From: an uncultured Lutimaribacter sp.
GTDB taxonomy: Bacteria; Pseudomonadota; Alphaproteobacteria; Rhodobacterales; Rhodobacteraceae
Length of the DNA stretch: 41,724 nt
Direction of reading: 5' to 3'
NCBI GenBank assembly: GCA_913061505.1
Contig: CAJXSO010000023.1
Coordinates: 1-41,724, forward strand
A program made the position numbers and the translations under genes. Position 1 is the first letter of the stretch. Every line of letters begins with the position of its first letter. The notes under the pieces were generated by a model, which ran no database searches, had not been told where the DNA came from, and saw only the letters and a program-made list of their open reading frames with translations. Below are positions 1 to 8,854 of the stretch, one piece after another.

Positions 1-966
1 TTACGGGATCAGGGCAATCTTGCCGGTGGCGCCGCGCCCCAGAACGCGTTTTAGCACCTCGGCCGCTTGGGCCAGTGGATAGCGCCCCTCGATCAGCGGT
101 TTGACCTGGCCGTTTTTGTACCAGCCCAGCAATTCGTCCATATTCTGGGCGTAAACCGCTGGCTCAAACCGGGTGAAATTGCCCCAGAACACGCCCACAA
201 CGCTGTATTCTTTCACCAGCGTCAGGTTCACCGGCAGTTTTGGAATTTCGCCACCGGCAAAGCCTATCACCAACAGCCGCCCATTGCGGGCCATGCCGCG
301 GGAACAGGCGGCAAAGGCCTCGCCCCCGACCGATTCAAAGGCCACATCCACGCCCTTGCCGCCGGTCAGCGATTTGATCTCGTCTTTCAGGTTTTCATAG
401 CCAACCGCGTGATCGGCCCCGTTTTCCACTGCGATGGCGCGTTTTTCCGGGGTTGATGCCACGGCGATCACCTTGGCGCCCATGATCTTGCCGATCTGAA
501 TGGCGGCAATGCCCGTGGCCCCTGCCGCGCCAGTTACCAGCAGGGTTTCGCCGGGCTGCAGATTAGCGCGCTGTTTCAACGCGTGATGCGAGGTGCCAAA
601 GGCCACCATCAGCGCGCATACTTCGGCCGCATCCATATCGCCGATGGGAAACACCCGGCCCTGCGGCGCGGCCACCATTTCGGCATATCCGCCAAGCGAA
701 CAGATCGTGGCCACACGGCTGCCCACGGCAATGCCGCTGGCATCGGGGCCCACTGCCACCACGGTGCCTGCAGCCTCCATCCCAGGGATAAACGGGTGTT
801 CGGGGCGCATCTGGTAAAGCCCCTGCACCAACAGCCCGTCGGGGTAGTTTACGCCTGCCGCCTCGACCTTGATCAGGACGGCGTCGCCAGTGGCCTCGGG
901 GGCGGCGATATCGCCATATTCCAGCGCATCAAGTGGTGCGAATTCTTTGCAGATGATTGCCTTCAC
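1..966 (-). CDS. NADPH:quinone oxidoreductase-type MDR protein
   Basis: A medium-chain dehydrogenase/reductase of the zinc-free quinone oxidoreductase class, about 321 residues, which is normal for the family. Family members use NADPH to reduce quinones or enoyl-type substrates in the cytoplasm. The N-terminal GroES-like domain contains GVNYPDGLLVQGLYQ, and the Rossmann part carries TGAAGATGIAAIQIGKIMGA, the expected nucleotide-binding glycine pattern. A C-terminal GRGATGKIAL segment is also typical. I chose a GTG start at 966 because GGAGGGGA lies a few bases upstream and the protein then begins with KAIICKEF, like its relatives; the longer reading frame has no comparable site. It is divergent from the acyl-CoA ligase across a 219-bp gap and may share its regulation. 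The stop codon occupies bases 1-3, so the gene is complete. The substrate is unknown. Confidence 0.85.
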   Translation of the reverse strand: MKAIICKEFAPLDALEYGDIAAPEATGDAVLIKVEAAGVNYPDGLLVQGLYQMRPEHPFIPGMEAAGTVVAVGPDASGIAVGSRVATICSLGGYAEMVAAPQGRVFPIGDMDAAEVCALMVAFGTSHHALKQRANLQPGETLLVTGAAGATGIAAIQIGKIMGAKVIAVASTPEKRAIAVENGADHAVGYENLKDEIKSLTGGKGVDVAFESVGGEAFAACSRGMARNGRLLVIGFAGGEIPKLPVNLTLVKEYSVVGVFWGNFTRFEPAVYAQNMDELLGWYKNGQVKPLIEGRYPLAQAAEVLKRVLGRGATGKIALIP

Positions 967-1114
967 GTGGTCCCCTCCATCGGTGGCCCGCGGCATGTGG
1001 GCCTGTTGGCGCAAAGCCTAGGCCATGCTGCGCCCCTGCCTCAAGCCGGCTGTGAAATGACGCAACGGCATTCCGCTATATGGAAAAAATGGGGCAAATT
1101 CACATGGGTTTCTT

Positions 1115-1136
1115 GCGTTTTCCATTTGGCAAACGC
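1115..1136. promoter_or_regulatory. Dyad in divergent QOR/acyl-CoA ligase promoter region
   Basis: In the 967-1185 gap between divergent genes, GCGTTT (1115-1120) and AAACGC (1131-1136) form an inverted repeat, and an inner CC/GG pair strengthens the symmetry. A wider pair, ATGGAAAA (1080-1087) and TTTTCCAT (1118-1125), overlaps it. The layout suits a TetR- or GntR-type operator for the catabolic cluster, but that is inference. No regulator gene lies nearby. Confidence 0.35.
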
Positions 1137-1185
1137 GCCCCCAGCGTTAACCTGCGGGACAGGGAGCAAATTCAGGGAGGATGCC

Positions 1186-2817
1186 ATGCAGGGCATGATG
1201 CAGCACAGACCGTTGCTGATCAGTAACATTCTGGAATACGCCGCCGAGGCGCATGCCAAGGCCGAGATTATCTCGGTGCGCACCGAGGGTGATATTCACC
1301 GCCAAACATACCCGCAAACGCTGCGCCGGGTCTATCGGCTGGCCAATGCCCTAAAGGCGCTTGGCGTGCAGCTGGGCGATCGGGTGGCCACGCTGGCATG
1401 GAACGGTTATCGCCATTTCGAGCTGTACTATGCGATTTCCGGCCAAGGTGCTGTGTGTCACACGATCAACCCGCGCCTGTCGGCTGAACAGTTGATCTAC
1501 ATCGTCAATCACGCCGAAGATAAGCTGATTTTCGTGGATACCACCTTTGTGCCCATCCTAGAGGCTGTGCGCAGCGAATTGCCCGGTGATTTGCGCTTTG
1601 TCATCATGACAGACCGCGCGCATATGCCCGAAAACACCCTGGATGCGCTGTGCTACGAAGAGCTGCTGGAAGAGCAGCCAGACAGTTTCGAATGGCCCGA
1701 ATTTGACGAAAACACCGCCGCCGGCCTGTGCTATACCTCGGGCACCACGGGCAACCCCAAGGGCGCGCTGTATTCCAACCGCTCGACTGTGCTGCACGCC
1801 ATGATGGTGGGGCTGATCATGGGCCAGTCTATCCCCGAAGAGGCGCGCGTGCTGCCGGTGGTGCCGCTGTTTCATGTGAACGCTTGGGGTATTCCCTATG
1901 CCTCGCCTTTGTTGGGCCATTCACTGGTGATGCCCGGCGGCGCGCTGGATGGCGAAAGCCTGTTCAAGCTGATGGATCAGGAAAATGTTTTCTCGGCATG
2001 GGGTGTGCCCACGGTTTGGATGGGCCTGCTGGGCGAGATCCAAAAACAGGGGCGCAAGCCATCGGGCTTTTCCGATGTGGTTGTCGGCGGCTCGGCTGCA
2101 CCGCGCAAAATGATCGAAACATTCGAGAAAATGGGCGTGAATGTGGGCCATGCCTGGGGCATGACCGAAATGAGCCCGATCGGCACCCATGGCAATATGC
2201 CCAAATGGGTGAAAGAGCTGCCCTTTGACCAGATGGTAGATGTAAAGGCCAAGCAGGGGCGCCGTGCCTTTGGCGTGCAGCTAAAGATCGTCGATGATAA
2301 CGGCCAGCGTGTGGCCCATGATGGCAAGGCGGTGGGCGAATTATTCGTGCGCGGCAACACCGTTGTTTCGGGCTATTTCAACAACCCCGAGGCCAGCGCT
2401 AAAGCGGTCGATGCCGAGGGCTGGTTTGGCACGGGCGATATCGCCTCGATCGATGAGAATGGCATTTTAACGATCCAGGACCGTTCGAAAGACCTGATCA
2501 AATCCGGGGGCGAATGGATTTCGTCGATCGATCTGGAAAATGTGGCCATGGCGCATCCGGGCATTGCCGCCTGTGCGGCCATCGCCATGCCCCACCCCAA
2601 ATGGGACGAGCGGCCTGTGTTGGTGGCTGTGGCCGCCGGCGCTGACAAGCCCGCGCTGGACGATATCCACACCCATATGTCTGAACATTTTGCCAAATGG
2701 CAGCTGCCCGATGATGTGATCTGGGTAGATGCCCTGCCGCTGACCGCCACGGGCAAGGTATCAAAGCTGACATTGCGCCAACAATTTGCCGATTATCAGC
2801 TGCCCGATTTGCGCTGA
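1186..2817 (+). CDS. AMP-forming acyl-CoA synthetase (DmdB/FadD-like)
   Basis: It activates a carboxylic acid to its CoA thioester with ATP and is the likely entry step of this cluster. The protein has 543 residues, usual for the class. The P-loop motif YTSGTTGNPKG is at 183-193, WGMTEMSP at 324-331, GTGD at 415-418, DRSKDLIKSGGEW at 432-444, and the C-terminal A10 lysine at 524 in TATGKVSK. The overall text resembles the medium/long-chain ligases that include methylmercaptopropionyl-CoA ligase DmdB, but sequence alone does not fix the acid used. I chose the ATG at 1186 because AGGGAGG lies five bases upstream; the reading frame is open much further upstream without a start signal. A strong hairpin follows the stop, so it may be transcribed partly apart from the downstream genes. 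Confidence 0.9.
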   Translation: MQGMMQHRPLLISNILEYAAEAHAKAEIISVRTEGDIHRQTYPQTLRRVYRLANALKALGVQLGDRVATLAWNGYRHFELYYAISGQGAVCHTINPRLSAEQLIYIVNHAEDKLIFVDTTFVPILEAVRSELPGDLRFVIMTDRAHMPENTLDALCYEELLEEQPDSFEWPEFDENTAAGLCYTSGTTGNPKGALYSNRSTVLHAMMVGLIMGQSIPEEARVLPVVPLFHVNAWGIPYASPLLGHSLVMPGGALDGESLFKLMDQENVFSAWGVPTVWMGLLGEIQKQGRKPSGFSDVVVGGSAAPRKMIETFEKMGVNVGHAWGMTEMSPIGTHGNMPKWVKELPFDQMVDVKAKQGRRAFGVQLKIVDDNGQRVAHDGKAVGELFVRGNTVVSGYFNNPEASAKAVDAEGWFGTGDIASIDENGILTIQDRSKDLIKSGGEWISSIDLENVAMAHPGIAACAAIAMPHPKWDERPVLVAVAAGADKPALDDIHTHMSEHFAKWQLPDDVIWVDALPLTATGKVSKLTLRQQFADYQLPDLR

Positions 2818-2825
2818 TTTTTGCT

Positions 2826-2862
2826 GCAACGGCAGCCTGGCCCGGTGCCGTGCTGCCGTTGC
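2826..2862 (+). terminator. Hairpin after acyl-CoA ligase
   Basis: GCAACGGCAGC (2826-2836) pairs perfectly with GCTGCCGTTGC (2852-2862). The T-rich stretch GTTATTTGGTTTT follows. It lies eight bases past the ligase stop and is a plausible intrinsic terminator or attenuator before the dehydrogenase genes. The rest of the 159-bp gap shows no clear promoter to me. Confidence 0.6.
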
Positions 2863-2976
2863 GTTATTTGGTTTTGAGCTGAACTGTGGCTTGACCATGC
2901 CCGCCGGTTGATATTGCGTAGCAGTAATGACGGAATTCAATTTCGCACTGCAAAATATGTTTCTGGGAGGAGACCA

Positions 2977-4167
2977 ATGCCTGACACCGCCGCACTGGAT
3001 GCGTTCCGCACAGAGATTGCCGATTGGATCACATCCGCCTGCCCCCCCGCCCTGCGCGGGCGCCCGATAAGCGAAGACCGCATCGTTTGGGGCGGGCGCA
3101 AGTGGCAATTTCAGGATGATGATCAAAAGACCTGGATGCAGGCGGCCATCGCCCGGGGCATGACTGCGCCGCGCTGGCCTGTTGAATATGGCGGGGCGGG
3201 CCTGTCGCGGGCCGAAGAAAAGATCTACCGCGAAGAGCTAGAACGCCTGCAAGCCCCGCCGCCCTTGGAAAGCTTTGGCTTGTGGATGCTGGGGCCGGCG
3301 CTGTTGGAATTTGGCACCCATGCCCAAAAGCTGGCGCATCTTTTGCCCGTGACGCGCGGTGAAATTCGCTGGTGTCAGGGCTATTCCGAACCGGGCGCAG
3401 GCAGCGACCTGGCCAATGTGCAAACCCGCGCCGAGGATATGGGCGATCATTGGTTGGTGAATGGCCAGAAAATCTGGACATCCTATGCCGACCGCGCCGA
3501 TTGGATTTTTGCCTTGGTGCGCACCGACCGCGACGCGCCAAAGCACAAGGGCATCTCGTTCATGTTGATCGATATGAACAGCCCCGGTGTCACCACCCGC
3601 CCCATTCAGCTGATATCGGGCAAATCGCCCTTTTGCGAAACCTTTTTCGACAATGTCAAAGTGCCCAAATCCTATGGGGAAGATAACCCATCGGTGGTGG
3701 GGCAGGTGAACCGTGGCTGGGACATTGCCAAATATCTGCTGACGCATGAACGCGAAATGATTGGCGGCGGCGCGCGTGGGCTGTTGGGGGGGCGCTCGCT
3801 GGGGCAGTTCCTGGGCGATCTTGATGGTGCCTTGGATAACCCTGTGACCCGCGCCGAAGCCATGCGTATCGAGGTGAATGCCCTGGCCTTTGCCATGACG
3901 ATGGAGCGCTACAAAGACCAGGCCGAGGCCGGGCGCGGTGTGGGCAATGCCAGCGCCATGCTGAAATATTACGGAACCGAGCTGAACAAAGAGCGCTACG
4001 AGCTGCTGATGTCTGCGGCGGGCTCTGAGGCGGTGGAATGGGATGGGCCGCATGGCAGCCTGGCCCCCGAATGGCTGCGCACCAAGGCCAATTCTATCGA
4101 AGGCGGCACCAGCGAAGTGATGCTGGATATCATCGCCAAACGTGTTCTTGAACTGCCAAACAGCTAG
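2977..4167 (+). CDS. Acyl-CoA dehydrogenase, first subunit
   Basis: A flavoprotein of 396 residues in the acyl-CoA dehydrogenase family, which introduces the alpha,beta double bond and passes electrons to ETF. The FAD/substrate segment CQGYSEPGAGSDLA is at 133-146 and VNGQKIWTS at 161-169. Near the C-terminus IEGGTSE places Glu375 where the catalytic base is commonly found. GGGAGGAG just upstream supports the ATG at 2977. The next gene, eight bases after its stop, is a second and divergent acyl-CoA dehydrogenase. That arrangement resembles the paired, heteromeric dehydrogenases known from steroid side-chain degradation in actinobacteria, where one subunit carries the catalytic base. Substrate not determined. 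Confidence 0.9.
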   Translation: MPDTAALDAFRTEIADWITSACPPALRGRPISEDRIVWGGRKWQFQDDDQKTWMQAAIARGMTAPRWPVEYGGAGLSRAEEKIYREELERLQAPPPLESFGLWMLGPALLEFGTHAQKLAHLLPVTRGEIRWCQGYSEPGAGSDLANVQTRAEDMGDHWLVNGQKIWTSYADRADWIFALVRTDRDAPKHKGISFMLIDMNSPGVTTRPIQLISGKSPFCETFFDNVKVPKSYGEDNPSVVGQVNRGWDIAKYLLTHEREMIGGGARGLLGGRSLGQFLGDLDGALDNPVTRAEAMRIEVNALAFAMTMERYKDQAEAGRGVGNASAMLKYYGTELNKERYELLMSAAGSEAVEWDGPHGSLAPEWLRTKANSIEGGTSEVMLDIIAKRVLELPNS

Positions 4168-4175
4168 GGGCCATC

Positions 4176-5309
4176 ATGACAAGCCTTTTGGAAACCGAAG
4201 ACGAAACCATGCTGCGCGATGCCGCGCGCGGCTTTCTGGCCGATGCAGCGCCCGTGGCAAATTTGCGGGCCAACCGCGACCAAGGCCGCCCGTTTGATAC
4301 AGCTCTGTGGCGCGAAATGGCGCAAATGGGCTGGGCAGGCGTTTTGGTGCCCGAGGCCCAGGGCGGTGCCGATATGGGCCAGCGTGCCGCGGGCATCCTG
4401 GCCGAGGAAATGGGCCGCACCCTGGCGGCCAGCCCCTTTATCTCTAGCGCGGTGATCGCGGCCACCACCTTGCGCGCGGCGGCGGGCCAGCATAGCGCCG
4501 ATGCCCTGGCCGCCATTGCGCAGGGCGATCTGCTTTATGCCATAGCGCTGGACGAGGGGCGCAAACACGCGCCGCTGAACACCACGCTTGCGGCGGAAAA
4601 ATCTGGCAATGGGTTTCGCCTGAGCGGCACAAAGGCCTTTGTGGCCGATGGTGGCTGTGCAGATCGTGTGCTGGTTCTGGCGCGCACCGCCGGTGGCCCG
4701 GGCGAGGCTGCAGGGCTAACCCTGTTTGACATTCCCGCCGATCGCGCCGGGCTAAGCAAAACCGCCCGCGCCACGGTAGACAGCCGCGATCATGCGCAGA
4801 TGGTGTTTGATGGGGTCGAGGCCACGGGCGACGAGGTGCTGGGCACGCTGGATGATGGCTGGGCGCTGCTTTCGCGCGGGGTGCAAGCGGGCCAAGCCGC
4901 TGTTGCGGCCGAATTGCTGGGGGTTGCCGGGGGCGCCTATGGCATGACCGTGGGCTACCTGAAAGAGCGCAAGCAATTTGATCGCACCATTGGCAGCTTT
5001 CAGGCGTTGCAGCACCGCGCGGCCCATCTTTGGGCCGAAATCGAGGTGACAGCCAGCGCCATTGCCAATGCCGGCCGGGTGCTGGATGCCACCCCCGCCG
5101 AGGCCGGTTTGGCCGTATCCCTGGCCAAGGCCCGCGCCGCGCAAACGGTGGATCTGGCGGTGCGCGAAGGCGTGCAGATGCATGGCGGCATCGGCATGAC
5201 AGATGCCTATGATATCGGCTTTTACATGAAACGGGCCCGCGTGGGCACCGAATGGCTGGGCGATTACGGCTATCACGCGGCACAGGTGGCCGCTGCGCGC
5301 GGCTTTTAG
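4176..5309 (+). CDS. Acyl-CoA dehydrogenase, second subunit
   Basis: A 377-residue acyl-CoA dehydrogenase family protein immediately downstream of the first dehydrogenase. The middle and C-terminal domains are recognisable from YLKERKQFDRTIGSFQALQH (261-280) and QMHGGIGMTD (334-343). The usual EGT catalytic motif is absent. The corresponding stretch reads RARVGTEWLGD (353-363), so only Glu359 could serve and its alignment is uncertain. The FAD-binding segment is also less canonical than in its neighbour. I infer that the two proteins may form one mixed enzyme, with this one structural or FAD-contributing. The ATG at 4176 follows AGGGGCC. The gene is tightly spaced with both neighbours and surely co-transcribed. 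Confidence 0.88.
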   Translation: MTSLLETEDETMLRDAARGFLADAAPVANLRANRDQGRPFDTALWREMAQMGWAGVLVPEAQGGADMGQRAAGILAEEMGRTLAASPFISSAVIAATTLRAAAGQHSADALAAIAQGDLLYAIALDEGRKHAPLNTTLAAEKSGNGFRLSGTKAFVADGGCADRVLVLARTAGGPGEAAGLTLFDIPADRAGLSKTARATVDSRDHAQMVFDGVEATGDEVLGTLDDGWALLSRGVQAGQAAVAAELLGVAGGAYGMTVGYLKERKQFDRTIGSFQALQHRAAHLWAEIEVTASAIANAGRVLDATPAEAGLAVSLAKARAAQTVDLAVREGVQMHGGIGMTDAYDIGFYMKRARVGTEWLGDYGYHAAQVAAARGF

Positions 5310-5320
5310 GGGGGGATAGA

Positions 5321-6145
5321 ATGGATATGACACCAGAAAGCCTGTTTGATCTGTCTGGCAAGGTGGCGCTGGTCACTGGCGGGGCTACGGGTATTGGCCG
5401 CATGGCGGCCCATGGCCTGGCCGCGGCGGGCGCACGGGTGCTGATTGCCAGCCGCAAGGCCGATGCCTGCCAGGCCGTCGCGGCCGAGCTGAATGCGCTG
5501 GGCCTGCGCGGCCATGTCGAGGGGTTTGGCGGCGATGTTGCCACCCAAGACGGCATTGCCGCCTTGGCCCAAGCGGTTCAGGCGCGCAGCGATGTTTTGC
5601 ATATTCTGATGAACAACGCCGGCCGCACATGGGGGGCACCTTTGGGCGAACACCCCTACGAGGCCTGGGACAAGCTGTTGTCTCTGAATGTCACTGGCAT
5701 GTTCCACCTGACCCAAAGCTTGCTGCCGCTGCTGCGCGCCGCGGCCCGCCCGGAAGACCCGGCGCGCGTGGTCAATGTGGGCAGCGTCATGGGCGATATC
5801 CCCAAAGGCACGGCCACCTATTCCTATGCCGTTTCCAAAGGGGCGGTGCACCATATGACGCGGGTTCTGTCCAATGATCTGGCGCATGAATTCATCACCG
5901 TGAATGCCATTGCGCCAGGCCCGTTTGTGTCCAAGATGACGGCATTTGCCCTGGCCTCGGAAGAGGGGCGCGCCAAATCGGCCGAAGGCGTGCCGCTGGG
6001 CCGTGTGGGCAGCCCCGAAGACATCGCCGGCGCCTTGCAGTTTTTGTGCGGGCGCGGCGGGGCCTATCTTTCGGGGGCGATTTTGCCGCTTTCGGGCGGC
6101 ATGCAATCAAACGCACCTGGCAGCCTGTTCAACGAGGATCTGTAA
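5321..6145 (+). CDS. SDR family oxidoreductase
   Basis: A classical short-chain dehydrogenase of 274 residues. TGGATGIG at 19-26 binds the dinucleotide, NNAG is at 98-101, and Ser155, Tyr169 and Lys173 form the catalytic set (Y-A-V-S-K). Family members of this size reduce ketones or oxidise alcohols with NAD(P). In this operon, oxidation of a hydroxyacyl-CoA or of a substrate hydroxyl is likely. The preferred ATG at 5321 follows a G-rich AGGGGGGGATA; an ATG two codons later is also possible. It starts 12 bases after the second dehydrogenase and ends one base before the MaoC start, so it is translationally coupled to both. Confidence 0.88.
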   Translation: MDMTPESLFDLSGKVALVTGGATGIGRMAAHGLAAAGARVLIASRKADACQAVAAELNALGLRGHVEGFGGDVATQDGIAALAQAVQARSDVLHILMNNAGRTWGAPLGEHPYEAWDKLLSLNVTGMFHLTQSLLPLLRAAARPEDPARVVNVGSVMGDIPKGTATYSYAVSKGAVHHMTRVLSNDLAHEFITVNAIAPGPFVSKMTAFALASEEGRAKSAEGVPLGRVGSPEDIAGALQFLCGRGGAYLSGAILPLSGGMQSNAPGSLFNEDL

Positions 6146-6146
6146 C

Positions 6147-6611
6147 ATGTCCACCATCACACTCGCCCAGCTGAAAGCCCTAGAGGGGCAGCATTTTGGC
6201 ACATCAGATTGGTTCAGCATCGATCAAAAGCGCATCGATGCCTTTGCCGATGTCACCGAAGACTGGCAGTTCATTCACTGCGATCCAGAGGCCGCAAAAG
6301 AAACCCCCTTTGGCGGCACAATTGCGCATGGGTTTCTGACGCTGTCGATGTTGTCGGCCATGGTCTATCAGATGCCCGTGCTGGAAGGCGTGGCGATGGG
6401 GGTGAATTACGGGTTCGACAAGGTGCGGTTCCTCTCGCCGGTGCCCGCGGGCGCGCGCATTCGGGCGCATTTCACCATGAAAAGCGTGGATGACAGCAAG
6501 CCGGGCTTTATCACCACGATCATGGCTGTCAGCGTAGAAATCGAAGGCCAGGAAAAGCCGGCATTGGCCGCCGAATGGATTGGGCGGCGCTATTTTGGGG
6601 GGGACGCATGA
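6147..6611 (+). CDS. MaoC family enoyl-CoA hydratase
   Basis: A single hot-dog domain protein of 154 residues. The hydratase-2 signature is clear: FADVTEDWQFIH (33-44) with Asp39 and His44, followed by FGGTIAHGFL (55-64). Such enzymes add water to trans-2-enoyl-CoA to give the R-3-hydroxyacyl-CoA. That stereochemistry matches the MFE-2-like SDR encoded next, whose start codon overlaps this stop (ATGA), so hydration and oxidation probably act as a pair. It begins one base after the preceding stop, with GAGGA upstream. Chain-length preference cannot be read from the sequence. Confidence 0.9.
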   Translation: MSTITLAQLKALEGQHFGTSDWFSIDQKRIDAFADVTEDWQFIHCDPEAAKETPFGGTIAHGFLTLSMLSAMVYQMPVLEGVAMGVNYGFDKVRFLSPVPAGARIRAHFTMKSVDDSKPGFITTIMAVSVEIEGQEKPALAAEWIGRRYFGGDA

Positions 6612-7540
6612 GCGAAATTAGGTTTGATAACCGCGTAGCAATTGTCACCGGCGCGGGTGTGGGGCTGGGGCGCAGCCATGCGCTGGGCTTGGCGGCGCGT
6701 GGCGCCAAGGTGGTGGTCAACGATCTGGGCGCCGCCACCGATGGCACGGGCGCCAGCAGCCAGGCCGCACAGGCCGTGGTGCAAGAAATTCGCGATATGG
6801 GCGGGCAGGCCATTGCCAATGGTGCCAATGTCACCGATGCGGCGCAGGTGCAGGCCATGGTGGACGAGGCCATCGATACCTTTGGCCATGTCGATATCTT
6901 GGTCAATAACGCTGGGATCTTGCGCGACAAAACCTTTGCCAAGGCCAGCTTGGATGATTTCCGCGTGGTGCTGGATGTGCATTTGATGGGCACGGTCAAT
7001 TGCACCCATGCGCTGTGGTCGCATATGGTGGGGCGCGAATATGGCCGGATTGTTTTCACCACCTCGGCCAGCGGGCTTTATGGCAATTTTGGCCAGTCTA
7101 ACTATGGCGCGGCAAAAGCGGCCATGTTGGGGCTGATGAATGTTCTGGCCCAAGAAGGCGCGCGCAAGAATGTGCATGTCAACATGCTGGCCCCCACCGC
7201 CGCCACCCGCATGACCGAGGCGCTTTTGCCGCCCGAAACGCTGGATTTGCTGCGGCCTGAAACCATTACCCCGGGCCTGTTGATGCTGGTCAGCCAAGAG
7301 GCACCCAACAAAATGATTTTGGGCGCCGGTGCTGGCTGTTTCACCGAAACCAAAGTGTATGAAACCGCAGGCGTGGCCCTGCAGGGCGATGCCCTAACAC
7401 CCGAAGGCGTGCTGGCCGCCTTGGGCCAAATTCGCAATCCCGAAGGCCAAACCGAAATGGATAATGCCTTTGCCCAAACCCGCAAATATGCGCGCATGGC
7501 AGCGGAAGCCCGCGGCCTGCCCGCCCCATGGAACGAGTAA
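6608..7540 (+). CDS. (3R)-hydroxyacyl-CoA dehydrogenase, MFE-2-like SDR
   Basis: An SDR of 310 residues that closely resembles the dehydrogenase part of peroxisomal multifunctional enzyme 2 (HSD17B4). TGAGVGLGR is at 14-22, NNAGILRD at 100-107, [18 protein letters not shown] at 153-170, with Tyr166 and Lys170 as catalytic residues. The GILRD and SGLYGNFGQ segments are particular to that group rather than to SDRs in general. The expected reaction is NAD-dependent oxidation of R-3-hydroxyacyl-CoA to the 3-ketoacyl-CoA, following the MaoC hydratase whose stop overlaps this start. The extra C-terminal region of about 60 residues, compared with minimal SDRs, is also seen in this group. Confidence 0.88.
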   Translation: MSEIRFDNRVAIVTGAGVGLGRSHALGLAARGAKVVVNDLGAATDGTGASSQAAQAVVQEIRDMGGQAIANGANVTDAAQVQAMVDEAIDTFGHVDILVNNAGILRDKTFAKASLDDFRVVLDVHLMGTVNCTHALWSHMVGREYGRIVFTTSASGLYGNFGQSNYGAAKAAMLGLMNVLAQEGARKNVHVNMLAPTAATRMTEALLPPETLDLLRPETITPGLLMLVSQEAPNKMILGAGAGCFTETKVYETAGVALQGDALTPEGVLAALGQIRNPEGQTEMDNAFAQTRKYARMAAEARGLPAPWNE

Positions 7541-7554
7541 GAAAGGAACAGTTT

Positions 7555-8757
7555 ATGCGTGATGCAGTGATCGTCTCGACCGCGCGCACCCCGATCGGCA
7601 AGGCCTATCGCGGTGCGTTCAATAACACTTCGGCGCAGGCGCTGATTGGCCATGCGGTGAAACACGCCGTGGCGCGTGCCGGGCTGGAAGGGCATGAAAT
7701 TTCCGATTGTATCATCGGCACCGCCATTCAGCAGGGCTCGACCGGGGGCAACATTGGCCGCCAGGCGGTGATCCGCGCGGGCCTGCCTGTATCGGTGGCT
7801 GGCATGTCGCTAGACCGGCAATGCGCCAGCGGCATGATGGCCATTGCAACCGCGGCCAAGCAGGTGATCCATGATGGTATGGATATTGTGATCGGCGGCG
7901 GTGTTGAATCGATCAGCTTGGTGCAAAACGACAAGATGCGCACCGATTGGCTGGCCGACCCCTGGACCAAAGCCAACAAGCCCGAGCTGTATATGTCGAT
8001 GCTGGAGACGGCTGAAATCGTGGCCGACCGTTATGGCGTCAGCCGCGAGGATCAAGACGCCTACGCGCTGCAATCGCAGCAGCGCACAGCCGCGGCCCAA
8101 GAGGCAGGCAAGTTCGACGACGAGATCGTGCCGCTGGACAGCACCATGCTGGTGATGAACAAAGAAACCAAGGAAATCAGCGAAAAAGCCGTGACCTTGG
8201 CCAAAGACGAGGGCAACCGCCCCAGCACCCAGCTGGCAGATCTGCAGGCATTGCAGCCAGTGTTCAAAGGTGGCCAAAAAGTATCTGAGGGCCGTTTTAT
8301 CACCGCGGGCAACGCCAGCCAGCTGTCTGATGGTGCATCGGCCAGCGTCATCATGGAAGCCGCCGAAGCCGAACGCCGCGGCCTGCAGCCATTGGGGCGC
8401 TATGTGGGCGTTATGGCGGCCGGCTGCGAGCCTGATGAAATGGGCATTGGCCCGATCTACGCTGTGCCAAAATTGCTGGCAGCGCATGGGCTGACCATCG
8501 ATGATATTGGCCTGTGGGAATTGAACGAGGCCTTTGCCAGCCAAGTGCTGCAATCGGCGCGGGTGCTGGGCATTCCGCAGGAATTGCTAAACGTCAATGG
8601 TGGCGCCATTTCCATTGGCCACCCCTATGGCATGTCGGGCGCGCGCATGGTGGGCCATGCGCTGATCGAAGGCAAACGCCGCGGTGCGCGCTATGTTGTG
8701 TGCACAATGTGCGTGGGGGGTGGCATGGGGGCTGCCGGCCTGTTCGAAGTGCTGTAA
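7555..8757 (+). CDS. Thiolase (acetyl-CoA C-acyltransferase)
   Basis: A thiolase of 400 residues that cleaves 3-ketoacyl-CoA with CoA to yield acetyl-CoA, the last step of beta-oxidation. The acyl-accepting Cys90 lies in [10 protein letters not shown], His356 in [10 protein letters not shown], and the C-terminal base Cys386 in [13 protein letters not shown]. Length and motifs are all standard. AAAGGAACA before the ATG at 7555 fixes the start. It lies 14 bases after the SDR gene. A biosynthetic role cannot be ruled out from the sequence, but the surrounding dehydrogenases and hydratase favour degradation. Confidence 0.93.
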   Translation: MRDAVIVSTARTPIGKAYRGAFNNTSAQALIGHAVKHAVARAGLEGHEISDCIIGTAIQQGSTGGNIGRQAVIRAGLPVSVAGMSLDRQCASGMMAIATAAKQVIHDGMDIVIGGGVESISLVQNDKMRTDWLADPWTKANKPELYMSMLETAEIVADRYGVSREDQDAYALQSQQRTAAAQEAGKFDDEIVPLDSTMLVMNKETKEISEKAVTLAKDEGNRPSTQLADLQALQPVFKGGQKVSEGRFITAGNASQLSDGASASVIMEAAEAERRGLQPLGRYVGVMAAGCEPDEMGIGPIYAVPKLLAAHGLTIDDIGLWELNEAFASQVLQSARVLGIPQELLNVNGGAISIGHPYGMSGARMVGHALIEGKRRGARYVVCTMCVGGGMGAAGLFEVL

Positions 8758-8854
8758 TTCACCCTTTGCGCCGCCCTGGGCCTGTGCCTGGGGTGGCGCC
8801 TGCTGAACGATGTGCCAAAAGGCGGGCGCGCCCCGCCATGATGAAGGAAAACCC

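Noticed and set aside
4444-5556. Minus-strand open frame of 370 codons opposite the second dehydrogenase and first SDR
   Set aside because: It crosses the junction of two clear plus-strand genes and is Pro/Arg/Ser-rich, as expected from antisense reading of GC-rich DNA.
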